Shown here: piece by piece, positions 1-5,084 of the stretch
Position numbering within the stretch: position 1 is the first letter of the stretch
How the letters are laid out: each line of letters opens with the position of its first letter
Source of the DNA: Pseudomonadota bacterium
GTDB lineage: Bacteria; Pseudomonadota; Alphaproteobacteria; Rhizobiales; Xanthobacteraceae
DNA length: 6,383 nt
NCBI GenBank assembly: GCA_023430245.1
Contig: JAEZBA010000149.1
Span: 1-6,383 of the forward strand
Direction of reading: 5' to 3'
Notes under the pieces: generated by a model
Database searches by the model: none
Told to the model about the DNA's origin: nothing
What the model saw: the letters and a program-made list of their open reading frames with translations, nothing else
Translations under genes and position numbers: made by a program

Positions 1-82
1 AGGCACGGTCGAGCAATGCTTCGCGTGCGTCGTGGTCGGCGTGGCGTTCCTGTCGAACGTTGATCTGGCGAATGGCAATCAT
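1..82 (-). CDS. Probable GNAT family N-acetyltransferase, N-terminal fragment
   Basis: Only the first 27 codons are in the window; the gene leaves through the left edge. I chose the ATG at 82-80 because a GGAG (92-89) stands 6 nt before it. An in-frame ATG two codons earlier touches the GGAG and is too close. The visible peptide starts MIAIRQINVRQ and ends in REALLDRA. I associate an 'AREALLDRAFG' opening with GNAT acetyltransferases encoded next to decarboxylases in Bradyrhizobium-like genomes; that is recall, not a search. Such enzymes transfer acetyl from acetyl-CoA to an amine. Lying downstream of ornithine decarboxylase on the same strand, it could act on a polyamine or an unrelated substrate. 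It is separated from the decarboxylase by about 145 nt holding three hairpins, so its expression may differ from that of the decarboxylase. Confidence 0.55.
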   Translation of the reverse strand, partial: MIAIRQINVRQERHADHDAREALLDRA

Positions 83-143
83 GGCCATCTCCTTCCGTGC
101 CCCGCTTTCACGGGACGGCTTCAGTCCTGGGAGTGAAGGGAAG

Positions 144-168
144 GGGAGCCGGTTTATTGCCGGCTCCC
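144..168 (-). terminator. Strong hairpin after the decarboxylase gene, terminator-like
   Basis: The nine bases GGGAGCCGG (144-152) and CCGGCTCCC (160-168) pair perfectly across a 7-nt loop. On the minus strand the hairpin is followed by CCTTCCCTTC, a pyrimidine-rich stretch but not a true U-tract. It lies 60 nt past the decarboxylase stop and 56 nt before the next start codon. It may terminate part of the transcripts, or protect the 3' end of the decarboxylase message while allowing read-through into the acetyltransferase gene. Confidence 0.55.
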
Positions 169-174
169 GGCGTT

Positions 175-233
175 ATCAGATGGAACCCGATCGCGGAGCG
201 ATCAGATGTGACCCGATCGCGGAGCGATCAGAT
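175..233. repeat. Tandem 26-bp repeat (2.3 units), each with a hairpin
   Basis: Two full units (175-200 and 201-226) differ at only two positions, and the first seven bases of a third (227-233) follow. Each unit begins ATCAGAT and contains the inverted repeat GATCGC-GGA-GCGATC (189-203 and 215-229). On the minus strand the stem can extend to 8 bp with one G-U pair. The second hairpin overlaps the decarboxylase stop codon (230-228), and ATCTGAT recurs on the minus strand at every unit boundary. There are no spacers, so this is not a CRISPR array. It may be a REP-like or slippage-derived element acting on mRNA stability or termination. Confidence 0.8.
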
Positions 234-1358
234 ATGAATCGTCTTCAGCGGCGGGAAGCCGTTGAAGGCCACGGCCGAGTAGGTCGACGTGTAGGCGCCG
301 GTGCCTTCGATCAGCAGCTTGTCACCGATCTCGAGCGAGACCGGCAGCGGATAGGGCTGCTTCTCGTACAGCACGTCGGCCGAGTCGCAGGTCGGACCTG
401 CGAGAATGCAGGGCGCCATCTCACCACCGTCCCGCGGGGTGCGGATCGGGTAGCGGATCGCCTCGTCCATCGTCTCGGCCAGACCGCCGAACTTGCCGAT
501 GTCGAGATAGACCCAGCGCACGTCCTCCTCCTCGCTCTTCTTGGAGACGAGGACGACTTCGGTCTCGATCACGCCGGCATTGCCGACCATGCCGCGGCCC
601 GGCTCGATGATGGTTTCCGGGATGCGGTTGCCGAAATGCTTGCGCAGCGCACGGAAGATCGCCGAGCCGTAGGTGCGAACCGTCGGCACGTTCTTCAGGT
701 ACTTGGTCGGGAAGCCGCCGCCGAGATTGACCATCGACAGGTTGATCCCGCGCTCGCCGCACTCCTTGAACACGGCAGCCGCCTGCGCCAGCGCACGGTC
801 CCAGGCATGCTGGTTGCGCTGCTGCGAACCGACATGGAACGAGATTCCGTAGGCTTCCAGGCCCAGCCGGTGTCCGTGTTCGAGCACGTCCGCGGCCATT
901 GCCGGCTCGCAGCCGAACTTGCGCGAGAGCGGCCATTCGGCGCCCGCGCCGTCGCACAGGATGCGGCAGAACACCTTCGAGCCGGGCGCCACACGGGCGA
1001 CCTTCTCGACTTCGGCCTTGCAGTCGACCGCGAACAGGCGGACGCCCAGCGCGAAGGCGCGCGCGATGTCGCGCTCCTTCTTGATGGTGTTGCCATAGGA
1101 GATGCGGTCCGCCGACGCACCGGCCGCGAGCGCCATCTCGATCTCGGCGACCGAGGCGGTGTCGAAGCAGGAGCCCAGCGAGGCGAGCAGCGACAGCACC
1201 TCCGGCGCCGGGTTCGCCTTGACGGCATAGAACACGCGGCTGTCCGGGAGCGCCTTGGCGAAGGTGTTGTAATTGTCGCGCACGACGTCGAGATCGACCA
1301 CCAGCACGGGGCCGTCTTCGGTACGGGTGCGAAGGAATTCGCGGATGCGGTCGGTCAT
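228..1358 (-). CDS. odc: Type III PLP-dependent ornithine (lysine/ornithine) decarboxylase
   Basis: This 376-aa cytoplasmic enzyme decarboxylates L-ornithine to putrescine, the entry to polyamine synthesis. Some alphaproteobacterial relatives also accept lysine, giving cadaverine, and I cannot settle the substrate from sequence. It is an alanine-racemase-fold (fold type III) PLP enzyme. Visible landmarks in order are FYAVKAN with the PLP lysine at K47, HVGSQ at 175-179, GGGFP at 213-217 (phosphate binding), EPGRGMVG at 252-259 (PLP ring and phosphate contacts), CDSAD at 324-328 (active-site Cys and Asp reaching across the dimer), and AYTSTYSAVAFNGF at 355-368. The length fits the short prokaryotic/eukaryotic-like ODC group and not the much longer AspC-fold E. 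coli enzyme. The start at 1358 has GGGGA 6 nt upstream. The reading frame stays open to 1523, but those 55 codons lie in the leader and do not resemble the family. It is the first gene after the promoter at 1809-1782 and probably leads an operon with the acetyltransferase. Confidence 0.95.
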   Translation of the reverse strand: MTDRIREFLRTRTEDGPVLVVDLDVVRDNYNTFAKALPDSRVFYAVKANPAPEVLSLLASLGSCFDTASVAEIEMALAAGASADRISYGNTIKKERDIARAFALGVRLFAVDCKAEVEKVARVAPGSKVFCRILCDGAGAEWPLSRKFGCEPAMAADVLEHGHRLGLEAYGISFHVGSQQRNQHAWDRALAQAAAVFKECGERGINLSMVNLGGGFPTKYLKNVPTVRTYGSAIFRALRKHFGNRIPETIIEPGRGMVGNAGVIETEVVLVSKKSEEEDVRWVYLDIGKFGGLAETMDEAIRYPIRTPRDGGEMAPCILAGPTCDSADVLYEKQPYPLPVSLEIGDKLLIEGTGAYTSTYSAVAFNGFPPLKTIHI

Positions 1359-1364
1359 TGGTCG

Positions 1365-1369
1365 TCCCC
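1365..1369 (-). promoter_or_regulatory. Ribosome binding site of the decarboxylase
   Basis: GGGGA on the minus strand ends 6 nt before the ATG at 1358. It decides the start against the longer open frame to 1523. It lies 12 nt downstream of a 9-bp hairpin (1382-1403). Confidence 0.7.
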
Positions 1370-1381
1370 AAAACAGCTGAT

Positions 1382-1403
1382 GGACGCGCGAAAACGCGCA
1401 TCC
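1382..1403 (-). promoter_or_regulatory. Hairpin just upstream of the decarboxylase RBS
   Basis: On the minus strand GGATGCGCG (1403-1395), a UUUU loop and CGCGCGTCC (1390-1382) form a 9-bp stem with one G-U pair. It ends about a dozen nt before the Shine-Dalgarno sequence. It could affect ribosome access or be the last helix of the leader RNA. It lacks a directly adjacent U-tract, so I do not call it a terminator. Confidence 0.5.
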
Positions 1404-1551
1404 GAGTGAGTGTCTGAAGACGATCCCGCGCAGTCGTGCGATGGAGGACACGACAAGCGCAAAGCTCGACACCAGACAGTGCTGCCGTGGATTGGAGGGG
1501 AGACCCCACCGCACACCTGGCAATGATGGACAAGCCTTCTCGGTAACCTGA

Positions 1552-1775
1552 CCGGCTTATGGACAGCCGGCGATAGCCAAAAAAGCCCGCTCCGTCGTTG
1601 CTTTAAGTCGCGTCCTCAGCGGAGAACTGAGTTCGCCGGTTTCGCCTCCGGCTGCCGGTCAGAGTTCTTGGAGAGACTCTCCTTAGAGAGCTTTGTCTCC
1701 CCAGGCGGCTGGCGGGCCTCTTGTCCCGCTACCTACCGACCGACACGCGACCACAGGCACGTGCGAAATTGGGCA
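1552..1775 (-). ncRNA. Structured 5' leader of the decarboxylase mRNA, candidate speF leader RNA
   Basis: The leader between the promoter and the decarboxylase holds a series of hairpins (plus-strand positions): A, 1712-1716 with 1725-1729; B, 1670-1677 with 1695-1702, an 8-bp stem with one wobble that encloses a second stem 1678-1681 / 1686-1689; C, 1623-1630 with 1659-1668 (two-base bulge), enclosing 1635-1639 / 1648-1652; D, 1552-1557 with 1565-1570. A U6 tract lies at 1584-1579. CTGA (1627-1630) can instead pair with the TCAG at 1616-1619, and AGCGG (1618-1622) with CCGCT (1587-1591) just before the U6, so helix C and a terminator-like helix compete. The speF motif is an established conserved RNA upstream of ornithine decarboxylase genes in Alphaproteobacteria. 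I assign it from position, length and folding, not from a covariance model. The exact ends are uncertain. Confidence 0.65.
1579..1623 (-). terminator. Possible intrinsic terminator (attenuator) inside the leader
   Basis: On the minus strand CCGCT (1622-1618) pairs with AGCGG (1591-1587), extended by one U-G pair, and is followed by GC and six U residues (1584-1579). The loop of about 26 nt is long for a classical terminator. The upstream arm overlaps bases used by other leader helices, as expected of an attenuator. If real, it would stop transcription about 220 nt before the decarboxylase start. Confidence 0.35.
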
Positions 1776-1781
1776 AGGCCG

Positions 1782-1809
1782 GACATAATCCATTCACGCT
1801 GAGTGTCAA
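1782..1809 (-). promoter_or_regulatory. Sigma-70 type promoter of the decarboxylase unit
   Basis: On the minus strand a perfect -35 TTGACA (1809-1804) is followed after 16 bp by TATGTC (1787-1782) as the -10. Transcription would start near 1775, giving a leader of about 415 nt. A -10 shifted by one base is possible (17 bp, ATGTCC). Nothing comparable is seen closer to the gene. Confidence 0.7.
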
Positions 1810-1853
1810 GCATTATGCGCGCCGCAGCGCCAAAAAACTCCAGACCTTACGCA

Positions 1854-1865
1854 GATGTTAACATC
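1854..1865. promoter_or_regulatory. 12-bp perfect palindrome upstream of the decarboxylase promoter
   Basis: GATGTTAACATC is a perfect palindrome centred about 50 bp upstream of the -35 box, flanked by imperfectly matching GCA and GCTGC. It could be an operator or activator site for the decarboxylase promoter, or part of the 3' region of the propeller gene. I recognise no regulator for it. Confidence 0.3.
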
Positions 1866-1904
1866 GCTGCCTGCAAGCGAGCGCGAAGAAGGCGAAGCAT
1901 GACG

Positions 1905-1999
1905 CAGGTGTGGCGCTGACGCGGCGAGGTGCGCTTCGCATGCCGCATTTGCCGTAGCGCTTCGGAGCGGAAGCGCGCTGCGATCGCGTGCGACACCTG
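1905..1999. other. Branched inverted-repeat structure downstream of the propeller gene
   Basis: Outer arms CAGGTGT (1905-1911) and ACACCTG (1993-1999) pair perfectly. Inside lie two hairpins. In the first, GCGGC (1921-1925) pairs with GCCGC (1942-1946) around an inner TGCG-CTT-CGCA. In the second, GCGCTTC (1957-1963) pairs with GAAGCGC (1970-1976). The result is a compact three-way-junction-like fold, possible on either strand. No U-tract follows on either side. It begins about 20 nt past the propeller gene stop, so it could be a 3'-UTR structure, a REP-like element or an unknown RNA. The rest of the spacer (1810-2020) shows no supportable gene. Confidence 0.4.
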
Positions 2000-2020
2000 A
2001 CTGACAGCGCGCGCAAGCGC

Positions 2021-2659
2021 TCACTTCGGCCGGCGCACCGCTCGCAACTTGCCGCTGTTGCCGCCGCCGCAGAAGAAGCGGTCGCCGCCGTCGGCTTCCA
2101 GCCCTGAAACCACCGTGCCGGCGGGCATGTCGAGCTGCTCCCGCACTGCGCCGCTCGCCGGATCGATACGCCGCAATTCGCACTCCTCGCCCTCCCAGGT
2201 GCCGTGCCAGAGTTCGCCGTCGGTCCAGGTGACGCCGGTGACGAAGCGGTTCGACTCGATGGTGCGCAGGATCGCTCCGGTCTCCGGATCGATCTGATGG
2301 ATCTTCCGTTCGCGATACTGGCCGACCCAGAGCGATCCCTCCGCCCAGGCCATGCCGGAATCGCCGCCGTCGCCCGGTGCGGGAATGGTCGCAAGTACTT
2401 GGCCGGTCTGCGGATCGATCTTCTGGATGCTCTTCTCCGCGATCTGGAACAGATGCCGGCCGTCGAATGCAGTGCCGGCATGCCCCGCCACGTCCAGCGT
2501 GCGCACGATGCTGCCGCTGTCCGGATCGAGCGCGCAGATACGGTCGCCGGCGGCGAACCAGACATTCCGGCCGTCGAACGTCACGCCGGCCACCTGCTGG
2601 ACGTCGGGAAAGGGGCCGTATTCCCGGAGGATTTCCGCCTTCTGGTCGGTGATTGCCAT
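2021..2659 (-). CDS. Small beta-propeller-like protein (YncE / glutamine cyclotransferase-like repeats)
   Basis: This 212-aa protein is built of repeats of about 40 residues. The strand motif [IL]DP.[ST]G recurs at residues 44, 81, 123 and 165 (LDPDSG, IDPQTG, IDPETG, IDPASG), and between these come W or F positions followed by G or A (VWFAAGD, LWVGQY, LWHGTW). This is the pattern of WD40/YVTN- and glutamine-cyclotransferase-like propeller blades. There is no signal peptide, so it is probably cytoplasmic. Four to five blades is short for a closed propeller. The C-terminus is GGGNSGKLRAVRR. I chose the ATG at 2659, which has GGAG 6 nt upstream; a TTG eight codons earlier has nothing comparable. 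It lies 42 nt after the regulator gene on the same strand, so the two are probably co-transcribed. The ligand or activity is unknown; a sensor or lyase-like role would be guesswork. Confidence 0.85.
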   Translation of the reverse strand: MAITDQKAEILREYGPFPDVQQVAGVTFDGRNVWFAAGDRICALDPDSGSIVRTLDVAGHAGTAFDGRHLFQIAEKSIQKIDPQTGQVLATIPAPGDGGDSGMAWAEGSLWVGQYRERKIHQIDPETGAILRTIESNRFVTGVTWTDGELWHGTWEGEECELRRIDPASGAVREQLDMPAGTVVSGLEADGGDRFFCGGGNSGKLRAVRRPK

Positions 2660-2701
2660 CGCATGCTCCAAAGCGTTGTCCAACGCACGTGTGCGAGGAC
2701 A

Positions 2702-3922
2702 CTAGCCGCCCGGCAGGGGGCCGGAGAGTAACAAGATTGTCGTGAAGCCGGGGATCGGCGGCGTCATCCAGCGCCGCGCCCGTGCGCGTCCGATCCACTG
2801 CACCTTGCCGCTCGCTGCCAGCTGATCCAGCGCGCGTTGCACGCTGCGCTGGCCCGTTCCGAGCGCCAGCGCCAGCGCCGAACTCGACCACGCTTCGCCG
2901 TCGGCGAGGCAGGCGAGCACGGCGGCATGCGGTTCTTCGATCGGACGCGCCAGCAGCGCAACGGAGCGCGCGCGAAGTGGCGTCAGCGCGAACCCTCGCT
3001 TTGTGGCGTTGATGGTCGCCAGTGGCCGCAGGGCGCGCCGCAACCGGCCGATCTCGACCCGCAGGCGTGCGCGGTGCGACTCATCCGCACGCTTGGCACG
3101 GAACGCCCGGGCCACAAGTGCGTCGCGGGACACATCCTGCGGCCAGGCTTCTGCAAGGGCCCGGGCCAATGCAAACAGGACCGGACGTCGCGCCAGCGGG
3201 ATCGTCGTGCTCCTGTCACGGACGACAAAGCGGCAGGCATCGACCACCAGCGCTTTCGACGCCAGCAGGTCCTCGACCTCCGCAAGCAGCAGAGGCCGTT
3301 CGCGTCCGCCCTCGACAAGCCGCGCTGCAGGTGTGTCGAGCATGCGCGTTGCACTCTCCACCTCGGCGGTCAGGGCAGGGATGGCCGCCGCTCGCGCGGC
3401 CTGTCGCGCCGCTTCGAGAGCCGCGCGCGCCGCCCTTGTCTGAAGCCGGCGCATCGCAATACCCGCGGTGGCCAGTTGGTGGACCGTTCGCAACGCCGGC
3501 GGCAACGACGCGAGACCGATGTTAGCGAGAGCCCGCTCGGCCTCGTCGAGACTGCCGACCAGCAGCATGCGGCGAATGGCGAGATGCTGCGCCAGCGCCG
3601 CATTGGTCCGGTCGCCATGGGCTTGAAGTGTCGCCCGCGCCGCATCGAGCGCGCGCGCGGGCCAGCCGAGGTCGCGCGACGCCAGCGCCACTTCGGCCTC
3701 CGCAACCACGCATCTCGCCCGCGCTACCGCTTCCAGCGGACTGAAAGCGCGTGACGCACGGCGCAGCAGCGTCCTGGCTTTGCCGAACTCGCCGAGCTGC
3801 GCCATCGCGATGCCCCGCAAGGCCAGCGCCGGCGCATCGTCGCGGAGCGCAACGCGCTGCAGCGCGCCCAGCGGATCGCCGGCTGAGAGCGCGCGCGCCG
3901 CTGCGGTGATCAGCGAGTCCAT
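2702..3922 (-). CDS. Transcriptional regulator with helical-repeat, winged-helix and second HTH regions
   Basis: This 406-aa, Ala- and Arg-rich protein has three parts. Residues 1-200 are helical with TPR-like pairs (for example LRGIAMAQLGEFGKARTLLRRA at 35-56, and a similar stretch around 112-132), a protein-interaction or sensing region. Residues 228-315 resemble an OmpR/SARP-type winged helix: L-x-RRPVLFALARALAEA, then VSRDALVARAF, then RLRVEIGRLRRALR, ending in the wing-like ATKRGFALTP. Residues 330-388 look like a second HTH (AVLACLADGEAWSSSALALALGTGQRSVQRALDQLAASGKV), of the kind that senses or binds DNA in MarR- or IclR-like proteins. The start at 3922 has only a weak GGA upstream, but it follows the divergent spacer and no upstream start is better. 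It is divergent from the DUF899 gene (130 bp apart) and leads into the propeller gene. It probably controls itself and the divergent pair; this is inference from layout. The family has no name I can give with certainty. Confidence 0.85.
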   Translation of the reverse strand: MDSLITAAARALSAGDPLGALQRVALRDDAPALALRGIAMAQLGEFGKARTLLRRASRAFSPLEAVARARCVVAEAEVALASRDLGWPARALDAARATLQAHGDRTNAALAQHLAIRRMLLVGSLDEAERALANIGLASLPPALRTVHQLATAGIAMRRLQTRAARAALEAARQAARAAAIPALTAEVESATRMLDTPAARLVEGGRERPLLLAEVEDLLASKALVVDACRFVVRDRSTTIPLARRPVLFALARALAEAWPQDVSRDALVARAFRAKRADESHRARLRVEIGRLRRALRPLATINATKRGFALTPLRARSVALLARPIEEPHAAVLACLADGEAWSSSALALALGTGQRSVQRALDQLAASGKVQWIGRARARRWMTPPIPGFTTILLLSGPLPGG

Positions 3923-3946
3923 TTCGTCCGGCTCAATCGAAATCCC

Positions 3947-3997
3947 GTCACGTTTGTCACTCTCGTCGTCCGATCGCGGGCCCTAAGTCTTCGTCAC
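3947..3997. promoter_or_regulatory. Divergent spacer with repeated GTCAC elements, possible operator
   Basis: The 130-bp spacer between the regulator and the DUF899 gene must hold both promoters. GTCAC occurs at 3947-3951, 3956-3960 and 3993-3997. The first two are 9 bp apart, about one helical turn, as in direct-repeat sites of OmpR-like winged-helix proteins. A TTGTCA at 3954-3959 resembles a -35 but has no convincing -10. I cannot assign either promoter. Confidence 0.3.
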
Positions 3998-4052
3998 GAA
4001 CTGCAATGTGGCTGTCGCCATGTCAGACGAGAACCGGAACGGAGACCATACA

Positions 4053-4799
4053 ATGAAGACGCCTCCAGTCGTATCGCGGCAGGAATGGGATGCCGCGCGC
4101 GCGCAGATGCTGGTCAAGGAAAAGGCCGCGACCCGCGCACATGACGCGCTTGCCGCGGAGCGGCGGCGGATGCCGTGGATGGCCGTGGACAAAACCTATG
4201 CGTTCGACGGACCCGCCGGCAAGGTCAGCCTGCTCGATCTGTTCGAAGGCCGCCGTCAGCTGATCGTCTACCGCGCCTTTTTCGAACCGGGCGTGCATGG
4301 CTGGCCGGATCATGGCTGCATCGGCTGCTCTCTGGTCGCGGACCAGGTCGGCCATCTCTCGCATCTCAACGCCCGCGATACGACGCTTGCCTATGTCTCG
4401 CGTGCGCCGCAGCCCGATATCGCACGCCTGAAGGCGCGGATGGGATGGACGATTCCCTGGTACACCGTCACGGATTCCTTTGACGCCGATTTCGGTGTCG
4501 ATCAATGGCATGGCCACAACGCCTTCATCCGCGACGGCGATCGCGTGTTCCGCACCTATTTCATCAACAGCCGCGGCGACGAGGCTCTGGGATCGGTCTG
4601 GAGCTATCTCGACATGACGGCGCTGGGCCGACAGGAAGAATGGGAGGACTCGCCGGAAGGCTATCCCCAGACCCGGCCCTACAAGTGGTGGAACTGGCAC
4701 GATTCTTACGTCCCGGATGCTGCGCCGGATCAAAAATGGATCGAGGTGTCGGATGCAGGGGAGGCTGCCATGCGCAAGGAGGCAGACGCCAGCCGATGA
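4053..4799 (+). CDS. DUF899 family thioredoxin-like protein
   Basis: This 248-aa protein matches the DUF899 pattern: an N-terminal helix with VSRQEWDAAR (7-16), the LLxKEKxxTRxxDALAxERRRMPW segment (20-42), then a thioredoxin-like core with LLDLFEGRRQLIVYRAFF (60-77), and the cysteine motif C89-I-G-C92 within HGCIGCSLVADQV. An aromatic C-terminal half follows (FGVDQWHGHNAF at 147-158, YKWWNWHDSY at 210-219). The CxxC position after the second strand suggests redox or metal/haem-related chemistry, but no reaction is established that I know of. No signal peptide is seen, so it is cytoplasmic. The ATG at 4053 has GGAG 8 nt upstream; the frame is open 15 codons further but lacks a ribosome site there. 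It overlaps the next gene by ATGA and is divergent from the regulator, which probably controls it. Confidence 0.92.
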   Translation: MKTPPVVSRQEWDAARAQMLVKEKAATRAHDALAAERRRMPWMAVDKTYAFDGPAGKVSLLDLFEGRRQLIVYRAFFEPGVHGWPDHGCIGCSLVADQVGHLSHLNARDTTLAYVSRAPQPDIARLKARMGWTIPWYTVTDSFDADFGVDQWHGHNAFIRDGDRVFRTYFINSRGDEALGSVWSYLDMTALGRQEEWEDSPEGYPQTRPYKWWNWHDSYVPDAAPDQKWIEVSDAGEAAMRKEADASR

Positions 4800-5068
4800 C
4801 CGGGACGTGTCATGCCAGCGCGACCAACGATGTGCGCGGGGAAGGCAGGCGTGCCAGTTTCATCGGTGGCGCGGCGCGCGGATTGCAGTTCGCAGCGGCG
4901 CCGACTTTTGCGGCCATGGCGCTGCTGACGGCGAACGCGGGCAATGGTGCCGTGGACATTCTCTGCGCGGCGGCGCCGGGCGCTTCACCGCTGACCGGGA
5001 TGACGGTGATGTATCTCTTGATGAGCGTGTTTCACGCCGCGCCGTGGCTAAGACTGGTGGAGCGCTGA
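4796..5068 (+). CDS. Small two-helix membrane protein coupled to DUF899
   Basis: This 90-aa hypothetical protein starts inside the DUF899 stop codon (ATGA, 4796-4799). AAGGAGG lies 13 nt upstream, long for a Shine-Dalgarno spacing, so translational coupling is likely. Two hydrophobic stretches are visible: about 31-47 (QFAAAPTFAAMALLTAN) and about 66-82 (TGMTVMYLLMSVFHAA), joined by a loop with ILCAAAPGASP that holds a cysteine at 57. The end, HAAPWLRLVER, is amphipathic and basic, suggesting a cytoplasmic C-terminus. I recall similar small proteins beside DUF899 genes in related genomes but have not verified this. It could anchor or partner the DUF899 protein at the inner membrane. Function is unknown. 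Confidence 0.75.
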   Translation: MTGTCHASATNDVRGEGRRASFIGGAARGLQFAAAPTFAAMALLTANAGNGAVDILCAAAPGASPLTGMTVMYLLMSVFHAAPWLRLVER

Positions 5069-5084
5069 CGCTGTTGCGTCACGC
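5063..5084. terminator. Convergent hairpin carrying both stop codons
   Basis: TGACG (5066-5070) pairs with CGTCA (5077-5081) over a 6-nt loop, and 3 more GC pairs follow after a one-base bulge. The arms contain the stop codons of the two converging genes (TGA 5066-5068 on plus; 5081-5079 on minus). No U-tract follows in either direction, so termination by it is uncertain. Confidence 0.3.

Noticed and set aside
175..233. CRISPR array
   Set aside because: The 26-bp units abut directly without spacers and there are only 2.3 of them.
60..1409. A 449-codon open frame on the plus strand antisense to the whole decarboxylase gene
   Set aside because: It mirrors a clearly conserved enzyme, has no recognisable domain or ribosome site, and long antisense frames are expected from GC-rich codon use.
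1359..1523. Extension of the decarboxylase by 55 codons to an upstream ATG
   Set aside because: The family begins close to MTDRIREFL, the ATG at 1358 has a good ribosome site, and the extension runs through leader hairpins.
1832..1837. A6/T6 tract as terminator of the propeller gene
   Set aside because: No stable stem directly precedes the U-run on the minus strand, and it lies nearly 190 nt past the stop codon.
1806..2891. A 361-codon minus-strand frame across the propeller and regulator genes
   Set aside because: It overlaps two better-supported genes in another frame and is an Arg/Ser-rich shadow without motifs.
2837..3754. A 305-codon plus-strand frame antisense to the regulator
   Set aside because: Arg-rich composition and no motif; the minus-strand frame has coherent helical and HTH patterns.
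4023..4733. A 236-codon minus-strand frame antisense to the DUF899 gene
   Set aside because: The plus frame carries the DUF899 signature; this is its mirror.
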